Part shown: piece by piece, positions 9,918 to 20,357 of the stretch
Position numbering within the stretch: the first letter of the stretch is position 1
Layout of the letters: each line of letters begins with the position of its first letter
From: Cohaesibacter intestini
GTDB taxonomy: Bacteria > Pseudomonadota > Alphaproteobacteria > Rhizobiales > Cohaesibacteraceae
Assembly: GCF_003324485.1 (NCBI RefSeq)
Contig: NZ_QODK01000004.1
Coordinates: 310,001-374,000 of the forward strand
Length of the DNA: 64,000 nt
Direction: 5' to 3'
The notes under the pieces: generated by a model
What the model was told of the DNA's origin: nothing
The model's database searches: none
The model's input: the letters and a program-made list of their open reading frames with translations, nothing else
Position numbers and translations under genes: made by a program

Positions 9918-9938
9918 AATAAATCAATTGGATTTATT
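9918..9938. promoter_or_regulatory. Inverted repeat, candidate ROK operator, followed by a -35-like TTGACA
   Basis: AATAAATC (9918-9925) and GATTTATT (9931-9938) form a perfect 8-bp inverted repeat with a 5-base spacer, in the 268-base region between the ROK gene and frcB. TTGACA follows at 9941-9946 and could be the -35 of frcB, although no good -10 sits 16-18 bases later. AT-rich dyads like this are usual for ROK repressors. The operator role is inferred from position and symmetry. Confidence 0.5.
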
Positions 9939-10072
9939 TATTGACAAGGTCGAATTTCGATGTCACTCTTTTTTCGCAATTGAGAAATTGAGCTTCGCAG
10001 CTATGTCGTTTGGGAGAGCAACAGGTTGCATAGAAGCATTATCAAAATGGATTTGAATCCTGGGAGGAAACC

Positions 10073-11095
10073 ATGAAATCCATCGTCAAAACCACCCTTG
10101 TTGCCTTGGCAATGAGCGCTGCCAGCGTCACCTATGCATCCGCTGCTGATATTGGTGCCTGTCTGATTACCAAGACCGACACCAACCCATTCTTCGTGAA
10201 AATGAAGGAAGGTGCGACGGCCAAGGCAAAAGAACTCGGCATTACCCTTAAAAGCTATGCTGGCAAGATCGATGGCGATTCCCAAAGCCAGGTTGCAGCG
10301 ATTGAAACCTGCATCGCCGATGGTGCAAAAGGCATCCTGATCACCGCTTCCGACACCAAAGGCATCGTACCGGCCGTGACCATGGCCCGCGAAGCCGGCC
10401 TTCTGGTGATTGCGCTGGATACCCCGCTTGAGCCGATTGATGCGGCTGATGCAACCTTTGCTACCGACAACTTCCTTGCTGGCGAACTGATCGGCAAATG
10501 GGCTGCTGCTACGCTTGGTGACAAAGCCAAAGACGCCAAAATTGCATTGCTTGACCTTGCCGTTTCCCAGCCGTCCGTTGGCGTTCTGCGCGATCAGGGC
10601 TTCTTGCAAGGCTTCGGTATCGACCTCGGCGATCCAAACAAATGGGGTGATGAAACCGACGCGCGTATCGTTGGCCATGACGTGACCGCAGGCAACGAAG
10701 AAGGCGGCCGTAAGGCAATGGAAAACCTTCTGACCCAGGATCCGGAAATCAATGTGGTCTATACCATCAACGAACCAGCTGCTGCCGGTGCTTATGAAGC
10801 ATTGAAAGCCCTTGGTCGTGAAAATGATGCCCTGATCGTGTCTGTTGATGGCGGCTGCCCAGGCGTTGCCAACGTCAAAGACGGTGTCATTGGCGCTACC
10901 TCCCAGCAATATCCTTTGCTTATGGCTTCCAAAGGCATTGAAGCGATTGCTGCATGGGCAAAAGACGGTACCAAACCTGCCAACACTCCGGGCAAAAACT
11001 TTTTTGATACCGGCGTGAACCTCGTCACCGACAAGCCTGCTGCTGGCGTTGAATCCATCGACGTCAAAGAAGGTACCGACCGGTGCTGGGGCTGA
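10073..11095 (+). CDS. frcB: Fructose/ribose-type ABC importer, periplasmic binding protein
   Basis: The 340-residue protein has a Sec signal peptide (cleavage after SVTYASA, near residue 24) and the periplasmic-binding-protein-like type I fold of ribose/fructose receptors ([50 protein letters not shown]). Length and sequence pattern fit FrcB of rhizobia, the receptor of a fructose/mannose/ribose importer. GGGAGGAAACC precedes the ATG. It is the first gene of frcBCA and is followed by a hairpin that may keep receptor mRNA in excess over the membrane components. The exact sugar is inferred. Confidence 0.88.
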   Translation: MKSIVKTTLVALAMSAASVTYASAADIGACLITKTDTNPFFVKMKEGATAKAKELGITLKSYAGKIDGDSQSQVAAIETCIADGAKGILITASDTKGIVPAVTMAREAGLLVIALDTPLEPIDAADATFATDNFLAGELIGKWAAATLGDKAKDAKIALLDLAVSQPSVGVLRDQGFLQGFGIDLGDPNKWGDETDARIVGHDVTAGNEEGGRKAMENLLTQDPEINVVYTINEPAAAGAYEALKALGRENDALIVSVDGGCPGVANVKDGVIGATSQQYPLLMASKGIEAIAAWAKDGTKPANTPGKNFFDTGVNLVTDKPAAGVESIDVKEGTDRCWG

Positions 11096-11133
11096 TCTTT
11101 GAGGGATCATCCACTTTAATGTGAGACAAAACA

Positions 11134-11167
11134 GGGCGGCTTTCGCGTGCTGGAGGCCGCCCTTTTT
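11134..11167 (+). terminator. Intercistronic hairpin / partial terminator after frcB
   Basis: GGGCGGC (11134-11140) pairs with GCCGCCC (11156-11162), followed by TTTTT. It lies between the binding-protein gene and the permease gene, the usual place for an attenuator that gives the receptor higher expression. Confidence 0.75.
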
Positions 11168-11213
11168 ATCGCACAGAACCGGGCTTTCGGGTATGGCCCG
11201 GTGGGAGGTATAG

Positions 11214-12296
11214 ATGGCAGACACGGAAACAAAATCCAGCAAGATGCAGGATTTTGAACGGGTGCTGGAAGGCAGCGAAAAGGGCATCGCTTCCTTTGAC
11301 AGCAACAAGAAAAGCGGCGTTGAGCGCATTCAGCAGATTCTGCACTCCAATCCGGCCTTCGTGCCGATGATCGTGCTGATCCTGTCGCTGCTGATCTTCG
11401 GGTTCATTTTGGGGTCGAAGCTCTTTTCACCCTTTGCGCTGACGCTGATCCTGCAGCAGGTGGCGATTGTCGGTATTCTGGGTGCCGCGCAGACGATGAT
11501 CATTCTCACCGCCGGTATCGACCTGTCGGTTGGTGCGGTGATGGTGATGTCTTCGACCGTGATGGGGCAGGTCGCTTTCCGATATGGCATGCCGCCCGAA
11601 TTGGCGGTGCTGGCCGGTTTCGCGGTTGGCGGATTTTGCGGTTTCATCAATGGTGTGCTGGTGGCTCGGGTCAAGTTGCCCCCCTTCATTGTCACACTGG
11701 GCATGTGGCAGATTGTGCTGGCGACCAACTTTCTCTATTCGGCAAACGAAACCATCCGCAGTCAGGAAATCGCGGCAGAAGCCCCCATTTTGCAGTTTTT
11801 TGGCGAGAAGATCATCATTGGCGGCGCTGTCTTCACCTATGGTGTGATTATGATGTTGGCGCTGGTCTTCATTCTGGCCTATGTGCTCAATTACACCGCA
11901 TGGGGACGGCATGTTTATGCGCTCGGGGATGACCCGGATGCAGCAGAGCTGTCTGGTGTTCAGGTACAGAAAACTCTGATTTCGGTCTATGTGATCGGTG
12001 GCTTGATCTGTGCCTTGGCCGGTTGGGCGCTCATTGGCCGGTTGGGGTCGGTGTCGCCGACTGCTGGTCAGAATGCCAATATCGAATCCATCACGGCTGT
12101 GGTGATTGGCGGGATCTCGCTGTTTGGCGGGCGAGGCTCCATTCTGGGTATGTTGTTCGGTGCTTTGATCGTGGGCGTCTTCTCGCTCGGCTTGCGGCTG
12201 ATCGGGACAGATCCGCAATGGACCTATCTGTTGATTGGCCTGTTGATCATCATCGCTGTTGCAATCGACCAATGGATCAGAAAGGTGGCGTCATGA
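11214..12296 (+). CDS. frcC: Fructose-type ABC importer, permease
   Basis: The 360-residue inner-membrane permease of the RbsC/FrcC family has about ten transmembrane segments after a 45-residue hydrophilic N-terminus. Conserved features are ILTAGIDLSVGAVM and the late ITAVVIGGISLFGGRGS loop that contacts the ATPase. GGGAGG lies seven bases before the ATG. Its stop overlaps the frcA start by four bases. It forms the pore through which the sugar bound by FrcB enters. Confidence 0.92.
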   Translation: MADTETKSSKMQDFERVLEGSEKGIASFDSNKKSGVERIQQILHSNPAFVPMIVLILSLLIFGFILGSKLFSPFALTLILQQVAIVGILGAAQTMIILTAGIDLSVGAVMVMSSTVMGQVAFRYGMPPELAVLAGFAVGGFCGFINGVLVARVKLPPFIVTLGMWQIVLATNFLYSANETIRSQEIAAEAPILQFFGEKIIIGGAVFTYGVIMMLALVFILAYVLNYTAWGRHVYALGDDPDAAELSGVQVQKTLISVYVIGGLICALAGWALIGRLGSVSPTAGQNANIESITAVVIGGISLFGGRGSILGMLFGALIVGVFSLGLRLIGTDPQWTYLLIGLLIIIAVAIDQWIRKVAS

Positions 12297-13084
12297 CCGG
12301 ACCTGACTATGAAGCAGAACCGATCCTCACGGCGCGGGGTGTCACCAAGCGCTATGGTCGGGTGACCGCTCTTGATCGTGCGGATTTCGATCTCTATCCG
12401 GGCGAGATCCGTGCGGTGATCGGGGATAATGGCGCAGGCAAATCCACGCTTATCAAGGCGATTTCCGGTGCCTTGATACCAGATGCCGGGGAAATCCGGC
12501 TTTATGGGGAGAAGGTACAGTTCAACTCCCCGATGGCGGCGCGCAATGCGGGTATCGAGACAGTGTATCAGAATCTCGCTCTGTCTCCTGCCTTGTCGAT
12601 CACCGACAACATGTTCATGGGGCGTGAAATTCGCAAGGAAGGGCCTTTGGGAACCTATTTCCGAATGCTCGACCGGGCGAAGATGGAAAAGATCGCGCGT
12701 GACAAGCTCACCGAGTTGGGCCTGTTGACCATTCAGAATATCAACCAGTCGGTTGAATCCCTGTCAGGTGGTCAGCGTCAGGGGGTTGCTGTGGCCCGTG
12801 CTGCGGCGTTTGGCTCTCGTGTGGTGATCATGGATGAACCGACAGCAGCGCTTGGGGTGAAAGAATCCCGTAAGGTGCTGGAGCTCATTCAGGATGTACG
12901 CTCACGCGGCCTGCCGATCATATTGATCTCACACAATATGCCTCACGTCTTCGAGGTTGCTGACCGCATTCACGTCCATCGTCTGGGGCGGCAGCTTTGT
13001 GTCATCGATCCCAAGGAATATTCCATGTCCGATGCGGTGGCTTTCATGACCGGGGCAAAAAAACCAGCAGAAGACAAGGCTTGA
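12293..13084 (+). CDS. frcA: Fructose-type ABC importer, single-domain ATPase
   Basis: The 263-residue cytoplasmic ATPase has one nucleotide-binding domain: Walker A GDNGAGKST, signature SGGQRQGVAVARA, Walker B VVIMDEPTAALG and the H-loop ILISHN. Most ribose-type importers have a fused double ATPase of about 500 residues; a half-size one is characteristic of FrcA. The ATG at 12293 overlaps the frcC stop (ATGA). The open frame extends 90 codons further up, but that part is a shadow of frcC. A strong hairpin ends the operon 30 bases later. No frcK-like kinase follows. Confidence 0.93.
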   Translation: MTGPDYEAEPILTARGVTKRYGRVTALDRADFDLYPGEIRAVIGDNGAGKSTLIKAISGALIPDAGEIRLYGEKVQFNSPMAARNAGIETVYQNLALSPALSITDNMFMGREIRKEGPLGTYFRMLDRAKMEKIARDKLTELGLLTIQNINQSVESLSGGQRQGVAVARAAAFGSRVVIMDEPTAALGVKESRKVLELIQDVRSRGLPIILISHNMPHVFEVADRIHVHRLGRQLCVIDPKEYSMSDAVAFMTGAKKPAEDKA

Positions 13085-13116
13085 TGCCTTTGTCGTGATG
13101 ACTGGACATGGATAAG

Positions 13117-13151
13117 AAAACCGCGCCTTGCTGATTGCGAGGCGCGGTTTT
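13117..13151. terminator. Bidirectional rho-independent terminator between frcA and the chemoreceptor gene
   Basis: AAAACCGCGCCT (13117-13128) and AGGCGCGGTTTT (13140-13151) form a perfect 12-bp stem with an 11-base loop. The stem begins with A and ends with T runs, so it can terminate both converging transcripts. Confidence 0.9.
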
Positions 13152-13185
13152 CGTCTTTTTCTGCCATGGAAACTGTCGGGCCGTT

Positions 13186-15246
13186 CTAGGCGGCTGCGAC
13201 CTTGTCGAGGAAATCGTCGATCACATCACGCATTTCGGTGGCGACATTGGCGACCGTGGTGGAGGCATTTTCCACTTGAAGCGCGGAATGGCGGGTTTCT
13301 TCGGTCGAATGGGCGACTTCGGAGATGTTGGTTACAATCTCGCGGGTGCCTTCGGCGGCCTGCTGAATATTGTGAGAAATCTCGTTGGTCGATGCATTCT
13401 GCTGCTGCACCGCTGCGCTGATGGCGGTGGTATATTCGCTGATTTCCGTCATCTTGGTGGCAATGGCGCGAATGGCTCCCACGGACGCGTCAGACGAGGA
13501 CTGGATGGCCTGAATACGGCTGGCAATGTCCTCGGTCGCCTTGCCTGTCTGGGCCGCCAGATCCTTTACTTCAGCGGCGACAACGGCAAAGCCATGGCCC
13601 GCTTCTCCGGCCCGGGCTGCCTCGATGGTGGCGTTCAGTGCCAACAGATTGGTCTGTTCGGAAATGTCGCGGATGAGTGAAACAACCTCACCGATCTTTT
13701 CTGCCGCACTGGCAAGGCCTGCCACCTTGGCATCGGTTTCATTGGCTTCGATGGATGCGGCGCTGACCAGATCATTGGTCCGATGGACCTGCTCGCCAAT
13801 CTCGGCGATGGACGATGTCATCTCGGTGCTGGCGGCAGCCATCATCTGGACATTTTCAGCGGAATGGCCAGATGCCTCATTGACCGAGTGGGCGCGTTCG
13901 GAAGTGGCCGTTGATTGGTCATTGAGGGCTGACGCCGACTGGTGCATCAGTTCCGCGCGGGTCGAGACGGTTTCAAGCGACTGCTGGATTTTCGAGCGGA
14001 AGTCATTGAGCAGTGCGTCAATGCGCATTTGCCGTTCGCGCTGCTGCTCAAAATGCTGCTCGCTCTCCCTTTCCAGTTTTTGCCGTTCAAGGGCATTGTC
14101 CTTGAAAATGGCGATGGCCTGGCTCATGGAGCCGATCTCGTCAGTGCGATCTCGGCCTGTTGCTTCGACCGTGAGGTCGTTCTTTGCCAGCCGCAGCATC
14201 ACGGAGGTCAATTGATGCAGGGGCTTGGTGAGCAATTTGTTCAGCGCAATCGCCAAAACGGCAATGGTCAGCAAGAAGAAGAAGAGCTTCGAGCCCATAC
14301 TCATCATTGAGGCGTCTTCGCGGGTCTCAATCAGGCTTGTATTGGCGGCGTTCAACTCGGCGGTATATTGCTTGGTCTGGTCGGCGACCTTCTCGCGTTC
14401 GGCTTGGCTGGCTTTCACCAGTGTTTCCCGCTCAGCATGCAGGCGCTCGTCAAGTTCCTTGATCAGCTTCTCTGACTTTGCGCGCAGAGCCAGCAACTCG
14501 TCATTGGCGACGGCGACTTCCAAAACCCCCCGAACCTTTTCCTTCGGATCATGGCAGCTTTGGCAGTCTTCGGCATTTTTCAGGATGAAGTAGGAATAGG
14601 TGATGGTGATTTCTTCGCCATCATCATTTTTCAGGCTTGATTCAAGACTCTCATGATTGGAATCCTTGGCCAGCGCCTGATCCAGCACTGCCTTGCGGTC
14701 GGTCGAGATCTTGACGGAGTCTTCTTCATCACGCAGCTCGAAAGCGTCTGACTCGACGAAGCGATTGACCTTCTGAATGGTCTTGTTGTCACGGAAAGCA
14801 AGTTCGCCATCTGCGCGCCAGAGATTGATGGCGGCGATCTGATCATTTTCCAGCAGGATATCCATCTGGTCGACGGCGGCTTCCGCGTCACCAGACATCA
14901 TTGCCGAGCTGACCAGCGAGGCAATGGACAGCGAGATGCCATTGCGCGTGCCTTCCAGAAAGGCGGCCTTATGTTCGCTCTCGGCCGTCAATTTCTTGGT
15001 GGAAAGGGACTGCGACAGTTCCTGATGATTTTCCTTGGAAGCAAGCAAACCAGACATCAGTTCCTGAATTTGGTGATCCTTCTCCTCGACAATATCACGC
15101 ATCTGGCCAGTGAGTGCTTCGGTGCGATCATAGACACTCTGGGTTATCGAGTGGGTCAGAAGCGTGTCCGCAACGAATGCGAAGGCGACAAGTGCGAAGA
15201 TCGCGGCGATGATCTTTGCACTCAGGGACCTGAAATGTTTCATCAT
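13186..15246 (-). CDS. Methyl-accepting chemotaxis protein with periplasmic c-type heme motif
   Basis: The 686-residue receptor has a first transmembrane segment at about 9-29, a periplasmic domain of about 285 residues, a second transmembrane segment at about 317-337, a HAMP domain ([15 protein letters not shown] onward) and a C-terminal signalling domain with the hairpin tip ([20 protein letters not shown], i.e. [19 protein letters not shown] region). The periplasmic part contains CQSCH at residues 228-232 followed by [14 protein letters not shown], the pattern of DUF3365/Tll0287-like heme-binding sensors. It likely senses redox state, oxygen, NO or another heme ligand. It is transcribed alone, convergent with frcBCA. 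It is not obviously linked to fructose. Confidence 0.92.
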   Translation of the reverse strand: MMKHFRSLSAKIIAAIFALVAFAFVADTLLTHSITQSVYDRTEALTGQMRDIVEEKDHQIQELMSGLLASKENHQELSQSLSTKKLTAESEHKAAFLEGTRNGISLSIASLVSSAMMSGDAEAAVDQMDILLENDQIAAINLWRADGELAFRDNKTIQKVNRFVESDAFELRDEEDSVKISTDRKAVLDQALAKDSNHESLESSLKNDDGEEITITYSYFILKNAEDCQSCHDPKEKVRGVLEVAVANDELLALRAKSEKLIKELDERLHAERETLVKASQAEREKVADQTKQYTAELNAANTSLIETREDASMMSMGSKLFFFLLTIAVLAIALNKLLTKPLHQLTSVMLRLAKNDLTVEATGRDRTDEIGSMSQAIAIFKDNALERQKLERESEQHFEQQRERQMRIDALLNDFRSKIQQSLETVSTRAELMHQSASALNDQSTATSERAHSVNEASGHSAENVQMMAAASTEMTSSIAEIGEQVHRTNDLVSAASIEANETDAKVAGLASAAEKIGEVVSLIRDISEQTNLLALNATIEAARAGEAGHGFAVVAAEVKDLAAQTGKATEDIASRIQAIQSSSDASVGAIRAIATKMTEISEYTTAISAAVQQQNASTNEISHNIQQAAEGTREIVTNISEVAHSTEETRHSALQVENASTTVANVATEMRDVIDDFLDKVAAA

Positions 15247-15643
15247 TTCTCGTTGTCTTTCTTGCCAGAACTTTGGGCAGGAACACTTGGTTCAGGTTCG
15301 ATTTCCACCAGCTGAATGACGTGGCGCGGTTATTAAGTAATAGAGCAATAATTCGATAAAATTGCCTTAATTGCGTGCTCTTGCATCGTTTCAACGTGGA
15401 TGAATGTGGGAAATCGGGCGATTTGCAACTTTAGTTTAAAAGGTTGTGTTTTTTCGCGGTGACGCACTATTAGGTGTTTGGCCGATGAGGATGTCTTGGG
15501 ATCCTTGATCCATAAGGGGCGGACTTTCACGAAGTCGTTTTTGGACATCTGCATCAAAGGCGAAGCGTTTGGGGCACTTTGTGCTGGTCAGAGGGCGGTA
15601 TCGGCGTGTAGTAATGTCGGGTCAGATATATGGAGGGACGCTC
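15247..15643. other. Intergenic region, promoters of the chemoreceptor and pxpA
   Basis: About 400 bases between divergent genes. An AT-rich patch carries a small dyad (GCAAT 15345-15349 with ATTGC 15361-15365), which could belong to the chemoreceptor promoter. No open frame, RNA gene or strong hairpin is evident. Confidence 0.4.
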
Positions 15644-16423
15644 ATGCATGTTGTTGATTTGAATGCGGATCTGGGGGAAAGCTTCGGCGCCTATACGATC
15701 GGCGATGATGGCGCGATGCTTGATATCATCAGTTCAGCCAATGTGGCTTGCGGCTTTCATGGCGGCGATGCCTTGGTCATGCATGACACTCTGGCCTTGG
15801 CCAAGGAAAAGGGCGTCGCCATTGGTGCTCATCCGGGCTTTCAGGATCTCTGGGGCTTTGGTCGCCGTCCCATTCAGGGCGAGAAACCTTCCGACATTGA
15901 AAAACAACTGGTCTATCAGCTTGGCGCAATCCTTGGGGTGGCCAAGGCCGTTGGCGTGAGCGTCGGGCATTTTAAGGTGCATGGGGCGCTGAATAATATG
16001 GCCTGCGTCGATGCAGACTTGGCGATGGCGACCGCACGGGCGCTGAAGTCGGTTGATCCGGATCTGATCTATCTGGTCATGCCGGGCAGCGAGATGGAAA
16101 AGGCCGGCGAAAAGCTGGGCCTTAACATTGCCCGCGAGATTTTTGCCGACCGGGCCTATGAGGATACGGGCATGCTGGTGTCACGCAAATTGCCCGGCGC
16201 GATGATTGAGGATACCGATGAAGCCGCACGGCGGATGGTGGATTTCGTTACCAACGGCATTGTCGAAAGCGTCAATGGCAAGCGCATGCCGGTGGCCATC
16301 GATTCCATTTGCGTTCACGGGGACAATCCCCATGCGGTGGCAACGGCACGCAAGGTGCGGGCGGCGCTGGAAGCGGCAGGGGTCACCATCCGGCCTATGG
16401 TTGAAAGCCTGAGGGCTGGTTGA
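15644..16423 (+). CDS. pxpA: 5-oxoprolinase subunit A (LamB/YcsF family)
   Basis: The 259-residue protein opens with the family signature VDLNADLGESFGAY, then SSANVACGFHGGD, GAHPGFQDLWGFGRR and HFKVHGALNNM. PxpA with PxpB and PxpC forms the ATP-dependent 5-oxoprolinase that opens the damage product 5-oxoproline to glutamate. The frame is open upstream to 15569, but GGAGGGA (15632-15638) places the start at the ATG at 15644. It is first in pxpABC. Confidence 0.93.
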   Translation: MHVVDLNADLGESFGAYTIGDDGAMLDIISSANVACGFHGGDALVMHDTLALAKEKGVAIGAHPGFQDLWGFGRRPIQGEKPSDIEKQLVYQLGAILGVAKAVGVSVGHFKVHGALNNMACVDADLAMATARALKSVDPDLIYLVMPGSEMEKAGEKLGLNIAREIFADRAYEDTGMLVSRKLPGAMIEDTDEAARRMVDFVTNGIVESVNGKRMPVAIDSICVHGDNPHAVATARKVRAALEAAGVTIRPMVESLRAG

Positions 16424-17142
16424 TGGCAGTGCAGTTCCTCGCCTCCGGCGATACCGGGCTGACAGTGCAGTTTGGCTTTGACGTTGATCGGGCTCTGAGT
16501 GCCCAGATCATGGCTTTGCGGGCGGCGGTGGATGATGCCGGTTTGGCTGGTGTGATCGAAACCGTTCCGACCTATCGCTCACTGCTGGTCCATTACAACC
16601 CTATGGAGACCTCGCAATCGAAATTGATTGCCGCTTTGAAGCCGATGATTGCCCAGCTGGATTCGGGCAAGAATGACAAAGCGCGGACCTTTTCCTTGCC
16701 GCTCTGCTGGGAAGGGGACTTTGCGACCGATCTCACCCATGTCGCCGATTTCGCCAAGATGAGCCCGGAAGAGGTGATTTCGGTGATCACCCAGACGGAT
16801 TATTTCATCTATATGCTCGGTTTTGCGCCGGGGATGCCCTATATGGGCGATTTGCCCGAGGCGCTGAATATTCCGCGCAAAAAAGTACCGGTCAAGCGGG
16901 TGGAAAAAGGCTCTGTGATGGTCGCCACTGGCCTGACCGTCATCTATCCATCGGCCAATCCGACCGGCTGGCATGTGGTGGGGCGCTGCCCTGTGCCGGT
17001 TTTTGATCTCGGGCGGGCAGATCCGGTTCTGCTGTCGCCGGGGGATCGGGTGCGGTTCCGGGCGGTCGATGGGGCGGAATTTGCCGATATCGAAGGCCGA
17101 GTGGCCGACGGACGCTTTGATCTTGAGGAGTTGGCGGGATGA
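16423..17142 (+). CDS. pxpB: 5-oxoprolinase subunit B (KipI / allophanate hydrolase subunit 1 family)
   Basis: The 239-residue protein has the family core YFIYMLGFAPGMPYMGDLP and KGSVMVATGLTVIYP followed by PTGWHVVGRCP. It partners PxpC to form the heterodimer that accepts phosphorylated 5-oxoproline from PxpA. The ATG overlaps the pxpA stop by one base (TGATG) and its own stop overlaps pxpC by four bases, so the three subunits are translationally coupled. Confidence 0.93.
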   Translation: MAVQFLASGDTGLTVQFGFDVDRALSAQIMALRAAVDDAGLAGVIETVPTYRSLLVHYNPMETSQSKLIAALKPMIAQLDSGKNDKARTFSLPLCWEGDFATDLTHVADFAKMSPEEVISVITQTDYFIYMLGFAPGMPYMGDLPEALNIPRKKVPVKRVEKGSVMVATGLTVIYPSANPTGWHVVGRCPVPVFDLGRADPVLLSPGDRVRFRAVDGAEFADIEGRVADGRFDLEELAG

Positions 17143-18170
17143 CCAAAGCTGTGTTGGAAATCGTCAATCCGGGCATGATGGCCACCATCCAAGATTTCGG
17201 GCGCTTCGGCTATCAGGCCAAAGGGGTGCCGACCTCTGGCGCGCTAGATTTTGTCAATTTGCGCCTTGCCAATCGGCTGGTTGGCAATGAAGAGGGTCAA
17301 GGAGCGCTGGAATTCCGCATCATGGGGCCAACCATCCGGGTATTGGCGGATAGCGTGCGGATCGCTCTGACTGGTACCGAAGCCGTCATCGAGCTGATGG
17401 AGCCGGTGGCGAAGCGCGTGCCTTCTTATCAGTCCGTCACCTTGCAAAAAGGCGCTTTGTTTAAGGTCGGTGTGACGGCAGACACGGCGGTTGCCTATCT
17501 GGCGGTGGAGGGCGGCTTTGATGTGCCGGACGTCTATGCCAGCCAGTCAACCTACATGTCCGGCGGTTTTGGCGGGTTCGAAGGTCGAGCTTTGCAAGTC
17601 GGGGATCTCCTGCCGCTTGCACTTGCAAGTGTGCCGGATCGACACGAGCAGGTGTGTGATGCTCCCCTTTTGCTGGACAGCACCGACCCGATCCGGGTGG
17701 TGCCGGGGCCGCAAAAGGATTATTTCAGTAAGGCTGGCCTCAAGACCTTCTTCTCGGAAAGTTATGTGATTTCAGGCGATTCCAACCGCATGGGGTCGCG
17801 GCTCGAAGGGGCGCCGGTAGCGCATGAGAAGGGCGCGGATATCAATTCCGACGGCATTGTCACCGGAGCCATTCAGGTGCCGGGCAATGGCTTGCCGATT
17901 GTGCTGCTGGCCGATCATCAGACGACGGGTGGCTATCCGAAAATCGGCTGTGTCGCAAGCGCCGATTTGCCGCGCCTTGGTCGGATGAAGCCGGGCTGTG
18001 CATTGACTTTCAGCGCGGTGACGGTGGCGCAGGCGGAAAAAGCCCGCCGATTGCTTGAGCAACAGCTTGCCCAGTCCATCGCAGCTTTCAAGGCGGTGCC
18101 AAGTGAACAAGAGCAGTTCTGGAATCATCTGGCTGAATGCAATCTCATTGACGGGGTTGTGGGATCGTAG
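17139..18170 (+). CDS. pxpC: 5-oxoprolinase subunit C (biotin-dependent carboxyltransferase-like, KipA family)
   Basis: The 343-residue protein has the signatures NPGMMATIQDFGRFGYQAKGVP, seen here as PGMMATIQDFGRFG, then GALDFVNLRLAN and, near the C-terminus, LADHQTTGGYPKIGCV. The fold resembles the carboxyltransferase part of urea amidolyase, but in this operon with pxpA and pxpB the role is 5-oxoproline cleavage. No transporter or regulator accompanies the operon, which fits internal metabolite repair rather than uptake of an external nutrient. Confidence 0.93.
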   Translation: MTKAVLEIVNPGMMATIQDFGRFGYQAKGVPTSGALDFVNLRLANRLVGNEEGQGALEFRIMGPTIRVLADSVRIALTGTEAVIELMEPVAKRVPSYQSVTLQKGALFKVGVTADTAVAYLAVEGGFDVPDVYASQSTYMSGGFGGFEGRALQVGDLLPLALASVPDRHEQVCDAPLLLDSTDPIRVVPGPQKDYFSKAGLKTFFSESYVISGDSNRMGSRLEGAPVAHEKGADINSDGIVTGAIQVPGNGLPIVLLADHQTTGGYPKIGCVASADLPRLGRMKPGCALTFSAVTVAQAEKARRLLEQQLAQSIAAFKAVPSEQEQFWNHLAECNLIDGVVGS

Positions 18171-18450
18171 ATTTGTTATTCTTACGTTCAAGTAATGCCC
18201 TTTGCATGTAAGTCTAACTGACGTAAGTCGGGCTGATGATACGTGTAATCAATCTATCTGGTGTGATGTTTTCACATTTGAGTGATTGTTTTCTCTTGCT
18301 TTTTCTCTCTCTTATACCAAGGGGCAGTCCTGCTCTAATTGTTAGGGCTGGAAATCACTTGCCTTGATCGATATGTTGCGGCCACTCAATTGGCAGGTTC
18401 GGTGAGTGGACCTTGCCGAACAATCGGTTCGATGAGCCGGAGGGAAGCAT

Positions 18451-19299
18451 ATGCAGATCTGCCGTAGCAAGGCTGAGATCAGAGCGCTTGTGCGCCAGTG
18501 GCGTCAAGCCGGGCAACTGGTGGGCCTTGTGCCGACCATGGGTTACCTGCATGAGGGGCATATGTCGCTTGTGCGGATGGCTGCGGACAAGGCGAACCGG
18601 GTGGTGGTGTCGATCTTTGTCAATCCGACCCAGTTTGGCCCGAATGAAGATCTCGACAGCTATCCCCGTGATGAAGCCCGTGATTTGGCCTTGCTGGAGG
18701 CTGAAGGGGTGGATGCGGTCCTGATGCCGGATGTCGCGGAGATGTATTCGACCATGGGGGACAGTCTGGTCGAGGTGCCCGGTCTGTCCAGCATCCTTCA
18801 GGGTGCATTGCGACCGGGGCATTTTCGCGGTGTTACGACGGTCGTCACCAAGCTGTTCAACATCGTCACCCCAGACATCGCAGTGTTTGGTGAGAAAGAC
18901 TATCAGCAGCTGACGGTGATCCGGCAGATGGTGCGAGATCTCGATGTGCCGGTCGATATCATTGGTCACCCGACAGTGCGGGAGGATGATGGACTGGCCA
19001 TGTCCTCGCGCAATGTTCGGCTGCTTCCATCCCATCGGGCACAGGCCGTGCTTTTGTCCAGATCATTGAAACGAGCCGCCGAGATGATGGCCGATGACCC
19101 AACGGTCGAAGAGCTGCAGGAGGCCATTCGCAAGGTGTTGGCCGAAGCCCCGGACGGGGTCGTCAAAAGCGTCGATATTCGCGATGCCCGCTCGTTGGAC
19201 CCTTTGAAAGGGGCATTGAAGGGCGCTGCTGTCATTCTGCTTGCGGTGCAGTTCGGCTCGGTTCTGCTGATCGATCAACAGGTGGTTTACCCGGATTGA
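18451..19299 (+). CDS. panC: Pantothenate synthetase
   Basis: The 282-residue cytoplasmic enzyme joins pantoate and beta-alanine with ATP. Signatures are [14 protein letters not shown] (HIGH-like, residues about 29-42), [20 protein letters not shown] and the KMSKS-like [14 protein letters not shown] lies a few bases before the ATG. The 280 bases upstream hold no gene; a short direct repeat GTAAGTC (18208 and 18223) is the only visible structure. The order panC then panB is common in alphaproteobacteria. Confidence 0.95.
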   Translation: MQICRSKAEIRALVRQWRQAGQLVGLVPTMGYLHEGHMSLVRMAADKANRVVVSIFVNPTQFGPNEDLDSYPRDEARDLALLEAEGVDAVLMPDVAEMYSTMGDSLVEVPGLSSILQGALRPGHFRGVTTVVTKLFNIVTPDIAVFGEKDYQQLTVIRQMVRDLDVPVDIIGHPTVREDDGLAMSSRNVRLLPSHRAQAVLLSRSLKRAAEMMADDPTVEELQEAIRKVLAEAPDGVVKSVDIRDARSLDPLKGALKGAAVILLAVQFGSVLLIDQQVVYPD

Positions 19300-19345
19300 G
19301 CCGATGGCTCCCGTCCACCCAGTCAAAATTCCAAGAGGTTCTATC

Positions 19346-20155
19346 ATGAGCGCGCAAAAACAGGTTCGCCGCATCACTGTGCCACAAATCGCGGCCCGCA
19401 AGGGTGGCGAGCCGATTGTTTCCCTCACGTCCTATCACGCCCATACGGCAGCGATTGTCGATCAATATGCCGATTTCATTCTGGTTGGCGATAGCCTCGG
19501 CATGGTGATGCATGGGATGGAATCGACCGTCGGTGTGTCGCTTGAGCTGATGATCATGCATGGCAAGGCAGTGGTGCGGGGCACTGAAAAGGCCCTTGTG
19601 GTGGTCGATATGCCATTCGGCTCCTATGAGGAAAGCCCGTCGGTGGCCTTTCGCAATGCGGCCCATATCATGAAGGAAACCCAGTGCGGGGCGGTGAAGC
19701 TGGAAGGTGGCAAGCGAATGGCGGAGACGATCCGGTTCCTGACAGAGCGCGGCATTCCGGTGATGGCCCATATCGGCCTGACGCCACAATCGGTCCACAC
19801 GATGGGTGGCTTTAAGACCCAAGGGCGGCAGGAAGCGGAATGGGAACAGCATTTCGAGGATGCCCGTGCGGTGAGCGAAGCCGGGGCTTTCGCTCTGGTG
19901 CTCGAAGGTATGGTTGAGCCGCTGGCCGCCGAAATCACCCGTCGGGTGGCCATTCCAACCATTGGCATTGGTGCCTCGGCGGTGTGTGACGGGCAGATTT
20001 TGGTGCTGGAAGACATGCTCGGCTTCAATCCCAAGCCGCCGAAATTCGTCAAGGTCTATGGCAATCTCGGTGAGCAGATCGACCAAGCGGTCAAGAGCTA
20101 TGCAGAAGAGGTGAAAAACCGCACCTTCCCAAGCGAGAGCCAGATTTATCGCTGA
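19346..20155 (+). CDS. panB: 3-methyl-2-oxobutanoate hydroxymethyltransferase
   Basis: This 269-residue enzyme makes ketopantoate from 2-oxoisovalerate and methylene-tetrahydrofolate. Signatures are [59 protein letters not shown] and the terminal IGIGAS followed by DGQILV and LEDMLGF. AAGAGG precedes the ATG at 19346; an earlier ATG at 19304 in the same frame lacks a ribosome binding site and would add an atypical tail. It lies 46 bases after panC, probably on the same transcript. Confidence 0.95.
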   Translation: MSAQKQVRRITVPQIAARKGGEPIVSLTSYHAHTAAIVDQYADFILVGDSLGMVMHGMESTVGVSLELMIMHGKAVVRGTEKALVVVDMPFGSYEESPSVAFRNAAHIMKETQCGAVKLEGGKRMAETIRFLTERGIPVMAHIGLTPQSVHTMGGFKTQGRQEAEWEQHFEDARAVSEAGAFALVLEGMVEPLAAEITRRVAIPTIGIGASAVCDGQILVLEDMLGFNPKPPKFVKVYGNLGEQIDQAVKSYAEEVKNRTFPSESQIYR

Positions 20156-20357
20156 GGCTCGCGGAATTCTCATTTCGTCAACATGGCCTAGAGATTTCTC
20201 ATTCGATTGCTGGTAAAGAGGGGCCAAAGCTGGTCCGTCCCATCTTGGAGACTGCGCCAAATTCAGCGCGATCCTGAGCCTGACGGACCTGAGACCCTAG
20301 AAAGACCAGCAACCGCTTGCATTTGCGCAGATGGTTGCCAAGAGGATGGAGTTTTCC

